Shown here: positions 51,399 to 62,432 of the stretch, in pieces
How positions within the stretch are numbered: position 1 is the first letter of the stretch
Layout of the letters: each line of letters begins with the position of its first letter
NCBI GenBank assembly: GCA_900768265.1
Contig: CAAGCF010000042.1
Coordinates: 12,802 to 76,801 of the forward strand
DNA length: 64,000 nucleotides
Reading direction: 5' to 3'
From: an uncultured Collinsella sp.
Lineage (GTDB): Bacteria; Actinomycetota; Coriobacteriia; Coriobacteriales; Coriobacteriaceae
Notes under the pieces: model-generated
Database searches by the model: none
The model's input: the letters and a program-made list of their open reading frames with translations, nothing else
What the model was told of the DNA's origin: nothing
Position numbers and translations under genes: made by a program

Positions 51399-52001
51399 AT
51401 GAATCTTTCATCCCAGAAGAGCGCGATCGCACTCTCCGCGTCCGCGGCCGCGCTGCTCATGCCGGTTTCCGCGTTCGCCGAGGACGGCGCTGCCGGTGCG
51501 GACATCCTCATCCCTAAGATGGCGGAGTTCATCCCGGCGCTTATCGCCTTCCTGATCATCTGGATCGTGCTGGCCAAGGTCGCCCTGCCGGGCATCATGA
51601 AAACCATGGAGGAGCGCGGCAAGAAGATCGAGGAGAGCCTCGACGAGGCCGAGAAGACCAAGCAGGAGGCTATCGCCAAGCGCGCTGAGTCCGACTCGAT
51701 CGTCACCGACGCCCGTCGTCAGGCTGCCGACATCGTTCTCGAGGCCCGTAAGGACGCCGAGTCCGAGCGCGCCCGTATCATCGAGGCTGCTCACAAGGAG
51801 GCCGAGGAGATCATCGCCAAGGCCCATATGACCGTCGAGGACGAGCGCAAGTCCATCTACGCCGGTGCCGCGAGCTCCATCGCCGACCTGTCCGTTGCCG
51901 TCGCCACCAAGATCGTGGGCGAGGCACTCGAGGACGAGACCGAGCAGAAGAAGCTCATCGAGCGCTACATCCAGGAAGCAGGTAGCCTGAATGCCGACTA
52001 G
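51399..52001 (+). CDS. atpF: ATP synthase F0 subunit b with N-terminal signal-like segment
   Basis: 200 residues; ATG follows GGAG. The usual membrane anchor (FIPALIAFLIIWIVLAKVALPG) and long coiled coil (MKTMEERGKKIEESLDEAEK onward) are present. Before them sit ~30 residues (AIALSASAAALLMPVSAFAEDG) that look like a cleavable signal peptide ending AFA-ED. It overlaps atpH by 11 nt. It forms the peripheral stalk. Confidence 0.95.
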   Translation: MNLSSQKSAIALSASAAALLMPVSAFAEDGAAGADILIPKMAEFIPALIAFLIIWIVLAKVALPGIMKTMEERGKKIEESLDEAEKTKQEAIAKRAESDSIVTDARRQAADIVLEARKDAESERARIIEAAHKEAEEIIAKAHMTVEDERKSIYAGAASSIADLSVAVATKIVGEALEDETEQKKLIERYIQEAGSLNAD

Positions 52002-52467
52002 CCGCTATCAGGACAAAGTGCTCGAGACCTACGCGCGCTCCCTTCTGGAAGCCGCTAAGGCCGAGAACCATGTGTTCGAGGACCTCGAGATGATCGAGCG
52101 CCTGGCTAGCGCCAGCCCCGAGATCATCGCCGTGCTCGACACCATGTCCAAGCGCGACCAGCTCGACCTTCTTCCCAAGGTGGCAGCTGCCTTTAAGTAT
52201 GTTGCCGAGGAAGACGAGGATGTAGTGGGCGTGACCGTCACCACGGCGATCCCGCTCGACGACGAGCTGCGTCAAACCATCACTAAGAAATGCGAGCAGG
52301 ACTTCGGCCGCAAGGTGTTCCTTATCGAGCAGGTCGACCCGTCTATCGTGGGCGGCCTGGTGCTCGAGGCCCGCGGCGAGCGTCGTGACATTTCCGTCAA
52401 GACGCAGCTGCGCATCGCGCAGGAGACCCTCGCAAACTCTGCTAATTCGTACGGAGGTGAAGCCTAA
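51991..52467 (+). CDS. atpH: ATP synthase F1 subunit delta
   Basis: 158 residues. The N-terminal helical bundle starts [17 protein letters not shown], and the C-terminal motif is [26 protein letters not shown] (residues ~118-143), typical of OSCP/delta. Its start lies inside atpF and its stop overlaps the atpA start by 1 nt (TAATG). It links the b stalk to F1. Confidence 0.95.
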   Translation: MPTSRYQDKVLETYARSLLEAAKAENHVFEDLEMIERLASASPEIIAVLDTMSKRDQLDLLPKVAAAFKYVAEEDEDVVGVTVTTAIPLDDELRQTITKKCEQDFGRKVFLIEQVDPSIVGGLVLEARGERRDISVKTQLRIAQETLANSANSYGGEA

Positions 52468-54065
52468 TGTCCGAAACCCTCAATGCCCAGGATATCGCCA
52501 AGAAACTGCAGGAGCAGCTCACGAGCCTCTCCGCGACGGTCGATACGCATGAGGTTTCAACGGTCGACGAGGTAGGCGACGGCATCGCGCGCGTCTCCGG
52601 CCTCAAGAGCGCCATGGCAGGCGAGCTTCTGGAGTTCAAGAGCTCCGATACCGGTGAGACCGTCTTCGGCCTTGCCCAGAACCTTGACCGTGACGAGGTC
52701 GGCGCCGTTCTGTTCGGTGCCGTCGACTCCATCAAGGAAGGCGACGAGTGCCGCACCACTGGCCGCATTATGGATATCCCCGTGAGCCGTGCCATGCTCG
52801 GCCGCGTCGTCAATCCGCTCGGCCAGCCTATCGACGGTTTGGGTGACATTGTCGCCACGCACCGTCGCCCCATCGAGTTCAAGGCCCCCGGCGTCATCGA
52901 CCGTACCCCGGTGTGCGAGCCGGTTCAGACCGGTCTGTTGGCTATCGACTCCATGGTGCCTATCGGCCGCGGTCAGCGTGAGCTTATCATCGGCGACCGT
53001 AAGACCGGTAAGACCGCCATCGCCATCGACGCTATCCTCAACCAGCGCGGCAAGGGCATGGTCTGCATCTATGTCGCCATCGGCCAGAAGGCCTCCACGG
53101 TTGCCAACATCCGCGAGACCCTCGCTCAGCACGGTGCGCTCGACTACACCATCATCGTTTCGGCAACCGCTGCCGATTCCGCCCCTATGCAGTACATCGC
53201 GCCTATGGCCGGTGCCGCTATCGGCGAGTTCTTTATGTACAACGGCGAGGACGGCAAGCCCGCCAGCGAGACCAACCCCGGCGGTCACGTGCTCGTCATC
53301 TACGACGACCTGTCCAAGCAGGCCGTGGCCTACCGTCAGATGTCGCTGACGCTGCATCGTCCGCCCGGACGCGAGGCCTATCCTGGCGACATCTTCTACC
53401 TGCACTCTCGTCTGCTCGAGCGTGCCGTCAAGATGTCCAAGAAGAACGGCTACGGCTCCATGACGGCCCTGCCGATCATCGAGACCCAGGACGGCGACGT
53501 CTCGGCCTACATTCCGACCAACGTCATTTCCATTACCGATGGTCAGATCTACCTGCAGTCCGAGCTCTTCTTCCAGGGCCAGCGCCCGGCAGTCGACGTG
53601 GGTATCTCCGTGTCCCGCGTCGGTGGCGACGCTCAGACCAAGGCCATGAAGCAGGTTGCCGGCAACCTTCGCCTGGACCTCGCTTCGTACCAGGAGCTCG
53701 CCGGCTTTACGCAGTTCGGCTCCGACCTTGACGAGGCCACGCAAAAGCAGCTTACCCACGGCGCTCGCATGACCGAGCTCCTGAAGCAGCCGCGCTACAA
53801 GCCGTTCGAGGTTTCCGAGCAGATCGTTGCGCTGTTTGCCGGCAACGAGGGCTTCTTGGATGACCTGGAGATCGCCGACGTGCTGCCGTTCCGTGCAGAG
53901 CTCGTTGAGTACATGGACAATGGCTTTGGCTCGCTGCTCGACAAGGTTCGCGCCAAGAAGATCGACGATGACACCAAGGCTGAGCTCCTGCGCGTCATCG
54001 GTGACTTCAAGCAGCAGTTCATGGCCAAGCACCATGCCGATACGACTGGATCAGAGGAGAACTAA
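52467..54065 (+). CDS. atpA: ATP synthase F1 subunit alpha
   Basis: 532 residues; the ATG overlaps the atpH stop, with GGAGGTGA upstream. Walker A is [13 protein letters not shown]; the arginine finger region is [34 protein letters not shown] is the conserved alpha motif. It is a regulatory nucleotide-binding subunit of the alpha3beta3 hexamer. An acidic-to-neutral tail [14 protein letters not shown] ends the protein. Confidence 0.98.
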   Translation: MSETLNAQDIAKKLQEQLTSLSATVDTHEVSTVDEVGDGIARVSGLKSAMAGELLEFKSSDTGETVFGLAQNLDRDEVGAVLFGAVDSIKEGDECRTTGRIMDIPVSRAMLGRVVNPLGQPIDGLGDIVATHRRPIEFKAPGVIDRTPVCEPVQTGLLAIDSMVPIGRGQRELIIGDRKTGKTAIAIDAILNQRGKGMVCIYVAIGQKASTVANIRETLAQHGALDYTIIVSATAADSAPMQYIAPMAGAAIGEFFMYNGEDGKPASETNPGGHVLVIYDDLSKQAVAYRQMSLTLHRPPGREAYPGDIFYLHSRLLERAVKMSKKNGYGSMTALPIIETQDGDVSAYIPTNVISITDGQIYLQSELFFQGQRPAVDVGISVSRVGGDAQTKAMKQVAGNLRLDLASYQELAGFTQFGSDLDEATQKQLTHGARMTELLKQPRYKPFEVSEQIVALFAGNEGFLDDLEIADVLPFRAELVEYMDNGFGSLLDKVRAKKIDDDTKAELLRVIGDFKQQFMAKHHADTTGSEEN

Positions 54066-54070
54066 GCCCT

Positions 54071-56433
<2,363 letters not shown>

Positions 56434-56436
56434 GTT

Positions 56437-56829
56437 ATGCGTATCCGCATCGTGTGCCCCGTGAGCTGCGCCTATGAGGGCGACGCTGCGTTTGTGTCGA
56501 TTCCGTCCACGGATGGCGAGTTTGGCGTTCTGCCCGCTCACTCCAGCGAAATCTGCACGATCGACCGCGGTTACGTTCGCGTTTCCGATAAGGCCATGGG
56601 CACTGTCGACCACACGTTTGCCGTGGCCGGCGGCTATGCCCAGGTTGCGGACGATGTCGTGACCGTTCTCGCCGAGCGCGCTTGCGATTTGGCGACTGTC
56701 GACGCCGACAAGGTTAAAGCTGATATTCAAGGTTTTGAAGAGAAGCTGGGTAATTTGTCGGAGGATGATGCACGCCGCGCCTACCTCTATAATGAAATCG
56801 CATGGTGTAAGCTCAAGCTTGCCCAATAG
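56437..56829 (+). CDS. atpC: ATP synthase F1 subunit epsilon
   Basis: 130 residues; the start follows GGGGGAGAAG. The N-terminal beta-sandwich has PSTDGEFGVLPAHSSEICTIDRG, and the C-terminal two-helix part has DADKVKADIQGFEEKLGNLSEDDARRAYLYNE (residues ~88-119). It is the regulatory stalk subunit and the last gene of the operon. A strong hairpin follows at 56866. Confidence 0.95.
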   Translation: MRIRIVCPVSCAYEGDAAFVSIPSTDGEFGVLPAHSSEICTIDRGYVRVSDKAMGTVDHTFAVAGGYAQVADDVVTVLAERACDLATVDADKVKADIQGFEEKLGNLSEDDARRAYLYNEIAWCKLKLAQ

Positions 56830-56865
56830 TCAAACGCTTTAGCGTTCGACCATTTGCGAACACAT

Positions 56866-56904
56866 CATGCCCGGGATGGCTCAGCCACCCCGGGCATGCT
56901 TTTT
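56866..56904 (+). terminator. Terminator-type hairpin between atpC and murA
   Basis: CATGCCCGGG/CCCGGGCATG, 10-bp perfect, with GGCT/AGCC pairing in the loop and CTTTTT after. The T-run ends just 13 nt before the murA start, and the murA ribosome site (GAAAGGG) follows at once, so the hairpin also lies in any murA leader. Confidence 0.8.
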
Positions 56905-56917
56905 GAAAGGGTAGACC

Positions 56918-58201
56918 TTGGATATTATCCGCGTTGAGGGTGGCCACGCCATCGGAGGTTCCGTGCCTGTTTCGGGCGCCAAGAACTCCGCGCTCAAACT
57001 CATGGCGGCAACGCTTCTGGCGCCGGGCAAGACGACGCTGCAGAACGTGCCTGATATTTCCGATGTCCACGTGATGGGCAAGGTGCTCAAGGGCATGGGC
57101 GCCACGATCGATGTTCTCGACGAGCACACGCTCGAGATCGATACCTCCCAGGTCGATTCTTGGGAGGCGCCCTACGAGCTCGTTGCCAAGATGCGCGCTT
57201 CCACTGCCGTGATGGGACCACTGCTGGGCCGTTTCCATCGCGCCAAGATCGCCATGCCCGGCGGCTGCAACCTGGGCGCTCGCAAGATCGATATGCATAT
57301 CTTGGGTCTTGAGGCCCTGGGCGTCGAGTTCGATACCGCCCACGGCTATATCAACGCCAATGCGCCTCAGGGCCTGCGCGGCACCACCGTCACGCTCGAG
57401 TTCGCCAGCGTCGGTGCGACCGAGAACCTCATCATGGCCTCCGTGCGCGCGCAGGGTACCACGGTTATCGATAATGCCGCCCGTGAGCCCGAGATCGTCG
57501 ATCTCGCTAACATGCTCAACGAGATGGGTGCCAAGATTGTCGGCGCGGGTACGCCTGTTGTGACCATCGAGGGCGTGGAAGAGCTGCATCCCGTTACCCA
57601 TCGTGTGGTGGGCGACCGCATCGAGGCCGGTACCTTTATCGTTGCCGGCGCGTTGATGGCCGACGATCGCGGTGTCGATGTCACGGGCTTTTGCCCCATC
57701 CACTTGGGAATGGTGCTCAAGAAGATGGAGCTCATGGGCATCGATTGCGAACGCATCGAGGATGGCGTTCACGTGAATCGCGTCGAGCGCATCAAGCCGG
57801 TCGATATCCAGACGCTCCCGTTCCCCGGTTTCCCCACGGACATGCAGGCGCAGATTATGGTGCTCTCCGCCCTGGCCGACGGCAGTTCCGTTATCACCGA
57901 GAATATCTTCGAGAATCGCTTTATGTTTGCATCCGAGCTGGTGCGCATGGGTGCCGATATTCGCATCGAGAGCCATCACGCTATGATTCACGGCGTCAAG
58001 GGTTTCTCGGGTGCGCAGGTTACCTCGCCCGATTTGCGCGGCGGCGCAGCTCTCGTTGTCGCCGGTCTGATCGCCGATGGCACGACCGAGGTATCGGCGA
58101 TCCATCACATCAAGCGCGGCTATGAGCAGTTTGTCGAAAAGCTGCAGGCGCTTGGCGCTCACGTCGAGCACGCCGCTGTCCCCGATCCCGTCATCTACTA
58201 A
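56918..58201 (+). CDS. murA: UDP-N-acetylglucosamine 1-carboxyvinyltransferase
   Basis: 427 residues from TTG 56918 after GAAAGGG. Lys22/Asn23 are in [10 protein letters not shown]. The catalytic loop Cys117 is in [15 protein letters not shown], so the target of fosfomycin is present. [13 protein letters not shown] and [14 protein letters not shown] are conserved, as is [14 protein letters not shown]. It makes the first committed step of peptidoglycan synthesis. The LCP gene follows after 12 nt and is probably co-transcribed. Confidence 0.97.
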   Translation: MDIIRVEGGHAIGGSVPVSGAKNSALKLMAATLLAPGKTTLQNVPDISDVHVMGKVLKGMGATIDVLDEHTLEIDTSQVDSWEAPYELVAKMRASTAVMGPLLGRFHRAKIAMPGGCNLGARKIDMHILGLEALGVEFDTAHGYINANAPQGLRGTTVTLEFASVGATENLIMASVRAQGTTVIDNAAREPEIVDLANMLNEMGAKIVGAGTPVVTIEGVEELHPVTHRVVGDRIEAGTFIVAGALMADDRGVDVTGFCPIHLGMVLKKMELMGIDCERIEDGVHVNRVERIKPVDIQTLPFPGFPTDMQAQIMVLSALADGSSVITENIFENRFMFASELVRMGADIRIESHHAMIHGVKGFSGAQVTSPDLRGGAALVVAGLIADGTTEVSAIHHIKRGYEQFVEKLQALGAHVEHAAVPDPVIY

Positions 58202-58213
58202 TGCAGGTTGCCT

Positions 58214-59440
58214 ATGTTTAAGAAAAAGCCCCTTGCGGAATCCCGAAGACCCTCGACCGGCGCTCAGGCAAAAATCTATAGCCGCGATAACGTTGCCCGC
58301 TATTCCGAGCGCGCCCGTCAGCGCCGTCGCGGTCATACGGTTCGCCGCGTCGCGCTCATTGCTGTGCTCGGTGTGCTGCTGAGCGCTACGACTGCTGCCG
58401 GCCTGTGGTTTGCCACCATTATGGGCAAGCTCGGCGATTCCAATGTCATTACCGACAACCTGCGCCAGATCCTGGTTGATACCGACGAGGCAAAGGACCC
58501 GTTCTACGTGCTACTCCTTGGCACTGACGGTCGTCCGGGCGAGGATACATACCGCGCCGACTCGATTATCCTGGCGCGTATCGACCCCACGCAAAAGCAG
58601 GCGACGCTCATCTCCATTCCGCGCGATACCAAGGTCGTCTACAACGGATCGACCATGAAGATTAACGCCTGCCATACCTACGGCGGCGCCGAAGCCATGG
58701 TTCAGGCGGTCAACGAGCTGTGCGGAGTTCAGATTTCTCACTATGCCGAGGTCAGCTTTGATGGCATGCAGTCGCTCATCGATTCGGTCGGCGGCATCGA
58801 CATTAACGCAACCGACGATGTCGACGACCCCGAGCATCTCGACATTAAGATCACCGCCGGCCAGCAGCACATGGATGGCGCGACCGCCCTTACCTACGCC
58901 CGCTGCCGTTACATCTATGCCGACGGCGACTACACGCGCATGCGCCACCAGCGTCAGGTGCTCGGCGCTCTCGCCAACCAGATCCTCAACAACTTCGATG
59001 CCACCAAGGTCTTCGACCTCGTCAACTCGCTGTCCGACATGCTCGTGACCGATATGAGCGTTCAGGACATCGTCTCTACGGTCAATGCCATGCGCGGCAT
59101 GGATGTCGATGGAATCTACTCGGCCAACCTGCCTTCGTATGCCGATGACAGCACCATGATTGATGGCGTGAGCTACGTCTTTGTCTACGAGGACGAGCTC
59201 AAGGAAATGATGGAGCGCGTCGACGCCGGCAAGGATCCCAAGGGCCCCAATACCATGGGCCTGTCCGATGGTACCAGCTCCACGATTGGCGACCTCAACA
59301 GCAACACGTCCGACGACTACGCCAACGGTACCGCCACTTCGTCAGGCGGCTCGGGCGACTCCAGCGACTCGGGCGATTCGACTGATTCGAGCACCTCGGA
59401 CTACAGCTCCGACTCCTACGGCGATTCGACCTCTTATTAG
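58214..59440 (+). CDS. LytR-CpsA-Psr (LCP) family cell-wall glycopolymer ligase
   Basis: 408 residues; ATG 58214, ribosome site weak (AGGTTG). A basic cytoplasmic start (RARQRRRGHTVRRV) is followed by one membrane helix (ALIAVLGVLLSATTAAGLWF). The LCP domain has LLLGTDGRPGEDTYRADSIILARID, SIPRDTKV and YARCRYIYADGDYTRMRHQRQVL, containing the Arg and Asp residues that bind polyprenyl phosphate. The last ~70 residues are a Ser/Asp/Gly tail (GDSSDSGDSTDSSTSD). It attaches glycopolymers to peptidoglycan. murA lies just upstream. Confidence 0.92.
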   Translation: MFKKKPLAESRRPSTGAQAKIYSRDNVARYSERARQRRRGHTVRRVALIAVLGVLLSATTAAGLWFATIMGKLGDSNVITDNLRQILVDTDEAKDPFYVLLLGTDGRPGEDTYRADSIILARIDPTQKQATLISIPRDTKVVYNGSTMKINACHTYGGAEAMVQAVNELCGVQISHYAEVSFDGMQSLIDSVGGIDINATDDVDDPEHLDIKITAGQQHMDGATALTYARCRYIYADGDYTRMRHQRQVLGALANQILNNFDATKVFDLVNSLSDMLVTDMSVQDIVSTVNAMRGMDVDGIYSANLPSYADDSTMIDGVSYVFVYEDELKEMMERVDAGKDPKGPNTMGLSDGTSSTIGDLNSNTSDDYANGTATSSGGSGDSSDSGDSTDSSTSDYSSDSYGDSTSY

Positions 59441-59443
59441 TTC

Positions 59444-59488
59444 CGCAGTTCTACCGAACGGCGCTTGCCGGCGTTCGGTAGAACTGCG
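59444..59488. repeat. 17-bp perfect hairpin after LCP gene
   Basis: CGCAGTTCTACCGAACG pairs with CGTTCGGTAGAACTGCG around an 11-nt loop, 4 nt after the stop. It resembles the first hairpin at 37811 in layout (CCG-C-GTTCTA-CGAACG) but lacks the tail. Confidence 0.8.
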
Positions 59489-59511
59489 ATGTTGACTACT
59501 CCCCTTTCACC

Positions 59512-59553
59512 AAAAACCGCCCCGTTCTCGATTTTGAGGACAGGGCGGTTTTG
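59512..59553. terminator. Bidirectional intrinsic terminator
   Basis: AAAAACCGCCC/GGGCGGTTTT with a 20-nt loop. The A-rich left and T-rich right sides let it act for both the LCP gene and the convergent pepT gene. Confidence 0.85.
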
Positions 59554-59576
59554 CTTACCTAGGTTGTTCGAGTTCC

Positions 59577-60824
59577 TTATGCGAAGCGGGCGACGAGTTC
59601 CTGGAGGACGTCGGTCATCTTGACGAGCGAGCTGACCGGGACAAACTCGTTAACGCCGTGGTAGCAGTAGCCGCCCGTGGAAAGGTTGGGGCAGGGCAGG
59701 CCGCGGAACGACAGCTGCGCACCGTCGGTACCACCGCGAATCGGCAGTACCTGGGGCTCAATGCCGCAGGCAAGGTAGGCTTCCTTGGCGACATCGATAA
59801 GCTCGGGGTAGTCACGCACGATCTCGGCCATGTTGCGGTACTGCTGCTTGATCTCGACCGTCACGCGTTCCTCGCCCAGGCGCTGGTTGAGCAGGGCTGC
59901 GGCGGAATCAATCAGCGCGAGCTTCTGCTGGAACTTTGCCGCGTCGTGGTCGCGGACGATATAGCGCGCCGTGGCATGGTCGACCGTTGCCGAAACGCCC
60001 TCAAGGTGATAGAAGCCCTCGTAGCCCTCGGTGTATTCCGGGCGCTGCACGTAGGGGAGCAGGGCATTGAAGTCGCAGAACAGATTGCCCGCGTTAACCA
60101 TGCGGCCCTTGGCGTCGCCGGGGTGAATGGACTGGCCCTCAAAGCTAACGGTTGCCTCGGCGGCGTTGAAGCACTCCCACTCAAGCTCGCCAATCGGACC
60201 GCCGTCGACCGTGTAGGCGTACTTACAGCCAAAGTCCTCGATATCCAACAGCTCAGCACCGTGGCCGATTTCCTCGTCCGGGCAAAAACAAATGCCGAGT
60301 GCGGGGTGGGGCAGCGAGGGGTCCTGAGCGATACGCGCAACAAGCGCCATGATCTCGGCGACGCCGGCCTTGTCGTCGGCGCCCAGCAGTGTGGTGCCGT
60401 CGCTGCAGACCAAGTCCTCACCCACAAGGTCGTTCAGGGCGGGAAGCTTGGCGGTGCTCATTGCCACGGGCTTGCCGTCAACAGTACCGCAGACCAGGTC
60501 GCCGCCTTCGTAGTGCACAATGTGCGGCTTCACGCCGGCGCCCGGCGCAACCTCGGTGGTGTCGAGGTGTGCGATCAGGCCCAGGGCGGGCTTGTCCTCC
60601 GCGCCCGCGCTCGCAGGAATATGCGCGCAGACGTAGGCATGCTCGGTCACATGGGCATCGGCCGCGCCGAGCTCGCGCAGCTCCTCGGCCAGGATGTTGG
60701 CAAGGTCAAACTGAACTGTGCTCGAAGGCACCTGGTCGCAGTTTGCATCCTCGGATTGCGTGTTGATTTGGACGTAGCGCAAAAAGCGCTCAAGGACGTC
60801 GGGGTTCGTGGTGTTGTTTTCCAT
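59577..60824 (-). CDS. pepT: Peptidase T (tripeptide aminopeptidase)
   Basis: 415 residues; ATG 60824 (MENNTTNPDVLERFLRYVQ) follows TTGGAGC. Metal and catalytic motifs: GLIAHLDTTEVAPG, TTLLGADDKAGVAEIMAL, CFCPDEEIGHGAELL, YTVDGGPIGELEWE and RGGTDGAQLSFRGLPCPNLSTGG. The PepT signatures NTQSED and the length fit the M20B family. It removes N-terminal residues from tripeptides in the cytosol. It is divergent from the DtxR-type gene. Confidence 0.95.
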   Translation of the reverse strand: MENNTTNPDVLERFLRYVQINTQSEDANCDQVPSSTVQFDLANILAEELRELGAADAHVTEHAYVCAHIPASAGAEDKPALGLIAHLDTTEVAPGAGVKPHIVHYEGGDLVCGTVDGKPVAMSTAKLPALNDLVGEDLVCSDGTTLLGADDKAGVAEIMALVARIAQDPSLPHPALGICFCPDEEIGHGAELLDIEDFGCKYAYTVDGGPIGELEWECFNAAEATVSFEGQSIHPGDAKGRMVNAGNLFCDFNALLPYVQRPEYTEGYEGFYHLEGVSATVDHATARYIVRDHDAAKFQQKLALIDSAAALLNQRLGEERVTVEIKQQYRNMAEIVRDYPELIDVAKEAYLACGIEPQVLPIRGGTDGAQLSFRGLPCPNLSTGGYCYHGVNEFVPVSSLVKMTDVLQELVARFA

Positions 60825-60944
60825 AAGGACCGCTCCAATCTTGGTCGTCGTGTGCAACAAGAACTCTAGCACGGTATGCCACGGCATACCGCGACGCTTG
60901 GATGGGGTAGAATCAGCCTTTGAACGCAGAAGGGACGGAAGGTC

Positions 60945-61367
60945 ATGGATACGACAAATAGCTCGCGCGAGCTGCACCTAACGGTGGCGAACGAAGACTA
61001 CTTGGAGTGCATGGTTCGCATCGAAAGCGAAGAAGGGGAGACCAGTGGCGTGCGATCGGTCGACATCGCGCAGCGTCTTGGTGTCTCCAAGGCATCGGTC
61101 AATAAGGCAGTTTCGGCGCTTAAGGCGTCCGAGCTTGTCGAGCAATCGCATTACGGCAAGGTCATCCTGACCGACCGTGGTCGCGAGGTCGGCACGGCTA
61201 TCTGGTACCGTCATCGCCTTGTCCGCACGTTTTTGGTCCAGGAGCTCGGCGTCGATTTTGAGCGGGCCGATTCCGAGGCGTGCATGATGGAACATGCGCT
61301 TTCCGAGGACACGATGAGCCGCTGGCTCGCCTATCTCGAAAAACAGGGAATCAGCGTCGAGGAATAG
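60945..61367 (+). CDS. DtxR/MntR-family metal-dependent regulator, short form
   Basis: 140 residues; the start follows AGAAGGGACGGAAGG. The N-terminal winged HTH is SVDIAQRLGVSKASVNKAVSALKASELVEQ (residues ~37-66). The dimerisation/metal part has RHRLVRTFLVQELGV and SEACMMEHALS, matching the C-x2-E-H ligands of DtxR/IdeR rather than the E-x2-E-H of MntR. The SH3-like third domain is absent. It may sense Fe2+ or Mn2+. The homocysteine methyltransferase gene starts 12 nt downstream. Confidence 0.85.
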   Translation: MDTTNSSRELHLTVANEDYLECMVRIESEEGETSGVRSVDIAQRLGVSKASVNKAVSALKASELVEQSHYGKVILTDRGREVGTAIWYRHRLVRTFLVQELGVDFERADSEACMMEHALSEDTMSRWLAYLEKQGISVEE

Positions 61368-61379
61368 CGAAACACATAT

Positions 61380-62273
61380 ATGGATACGAGTTATTACAAC
61401 CGCCCCGGCGGCGAGGAGCTTATGCGCCGCATGTCGAGCGAGACCCTGTTGACGCAGGGCCCCATGGGCAGCGTGCTGATGAGTGAATACGACGCTGCCG
61501 ACATCCCACCGGCGTTTTGGAACCTTGCCGAGCCGCAGACTGTTTCTCGTATCCATCGCCTGTATGTCGCCGCCGGTGCGCAGGTGCTCATTACCAATAC
61601 CTTTCAGGCATCAAGCTATGCCCTCAAGCAAGATCAGATTACGCCGTCCGTGGCTGAGGTCAATCGCGGTGCCGTCGACGATGCGCGCCAGGCGCACCCT
61701 CAGCTGCTGCTGGGCTCGATGGGCCCGATCGGCATTGAGTGGTTTGCCGAAGACTCTGCCGAATATCGAGAAATCCGAGGCATTTCGCGAGAGCAGGCAT
61801 ACGCCCTGCTCAATGCTGGTGTTGACGGTCTGCTGATCGAGACGGTGACGTCTATCCGTAATTTGCAGCCCATGCTTGCCGGCGCCCAGGATGCCGCCGA
61901 CGGCATGCCTGTTTTGGTGAGTTTTGTCGTTGACGATAAAGGCGACCTGCTAGGCGATGGCCTCAACATCGAGGCTGCCGTTTTGTACGCCGAAAAGCAC
62001 GGCGCAAACTCGGTTGGGGTTAACTGCTGTTCACTTGCGGCCGCGAACGTGGCGGTGCCCAGGATGGTTGCATCGGCGACTACGCCCGTCACGGTACGCC
62101 CCAACGTGGGCGATCCGGTCCAAACTCAGGATGGTCCTGTGTGGCGCGAGAACCCCGAAGCCTTCGCGCGCGCTTGCATCGAATGGAGACATGCCGGTGC
62201 CGCAATGGTGGGCAGTTGCTGTGGAACCACGGCAATCACCACGGCGGCGATGGCCGAGGCGCTCGATATATAA
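61380..62273 (+). CDS. Homocysteine S-methyltransferase-domain protein
   Basis: 297 residues from ATG 61380. The ribosome site is distant (GAGGA 17 nt away), and in-frame ATGs at 61422 or 61431 are possible. The barrel motif is TLLTQGPMGSVL; AGAQVLITNTFQASSYAL follows. Zinc ligands are Cys in VGVNCCS and Cys-Cys in VGSCCGTT. It is of MmuM/MetH-N type, transferring a methyl group to homocysteine; the donor is unknown. It probably shares a transcript with the DtxR-type regulator. Confidence 0.85.
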   Translation: MDTSYYNRPGGEELMRRMSSETLLTQGPMGSVLMSEYDAADIPPAFWNLAEPQTVSRIHRLYVAAGAQVLITNTFQASSYALKQDQITPSVAEVNRGAVDDARQAHPQLLLGSMGPIGIEWFAEDSAEYREIRGISREQAYALLNAGVDGLLIETVTSIRNLQPMLAGAQDAADGMPVLVSFVVDDKGDLLGDGLNIEAAVLYAEKHGANSVGVNCCSLAAANVAVPRMVASATTPVTVRPNVGDPVQTQDGPVWRENPEAFARACIEWRHAGAAMVGSCCGTTAITTAAMAEALDI

Positions 62274-62278
62274 AGGTC

Positions 62279-62308
62279 AAAACCGCCCCATACGGGGGCG
62301 GTTTTTTT
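62279..62308 (+). terminator. Intrinsic terminator after homocysteine methyltransferase gene
   Basis: AAAACCGCCCC-ATACG-GGGGCGGTTTT followed by TTTTATT: an 11-bp perfect stem, 6 nt after the stop. Confidence 0.9.
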
Positions 62309-62432
62309 ATTGCTTGCACATCGCCGGTAGCATTTGCCCAAATGGTGAATGCCGGTTTTGGCAGGTTGCTGGGCGAGCGTTGCGGGTATACCCCATGCGT
62401 ATCATGATCCAAACACTGTGAGGTGTCTGCGC

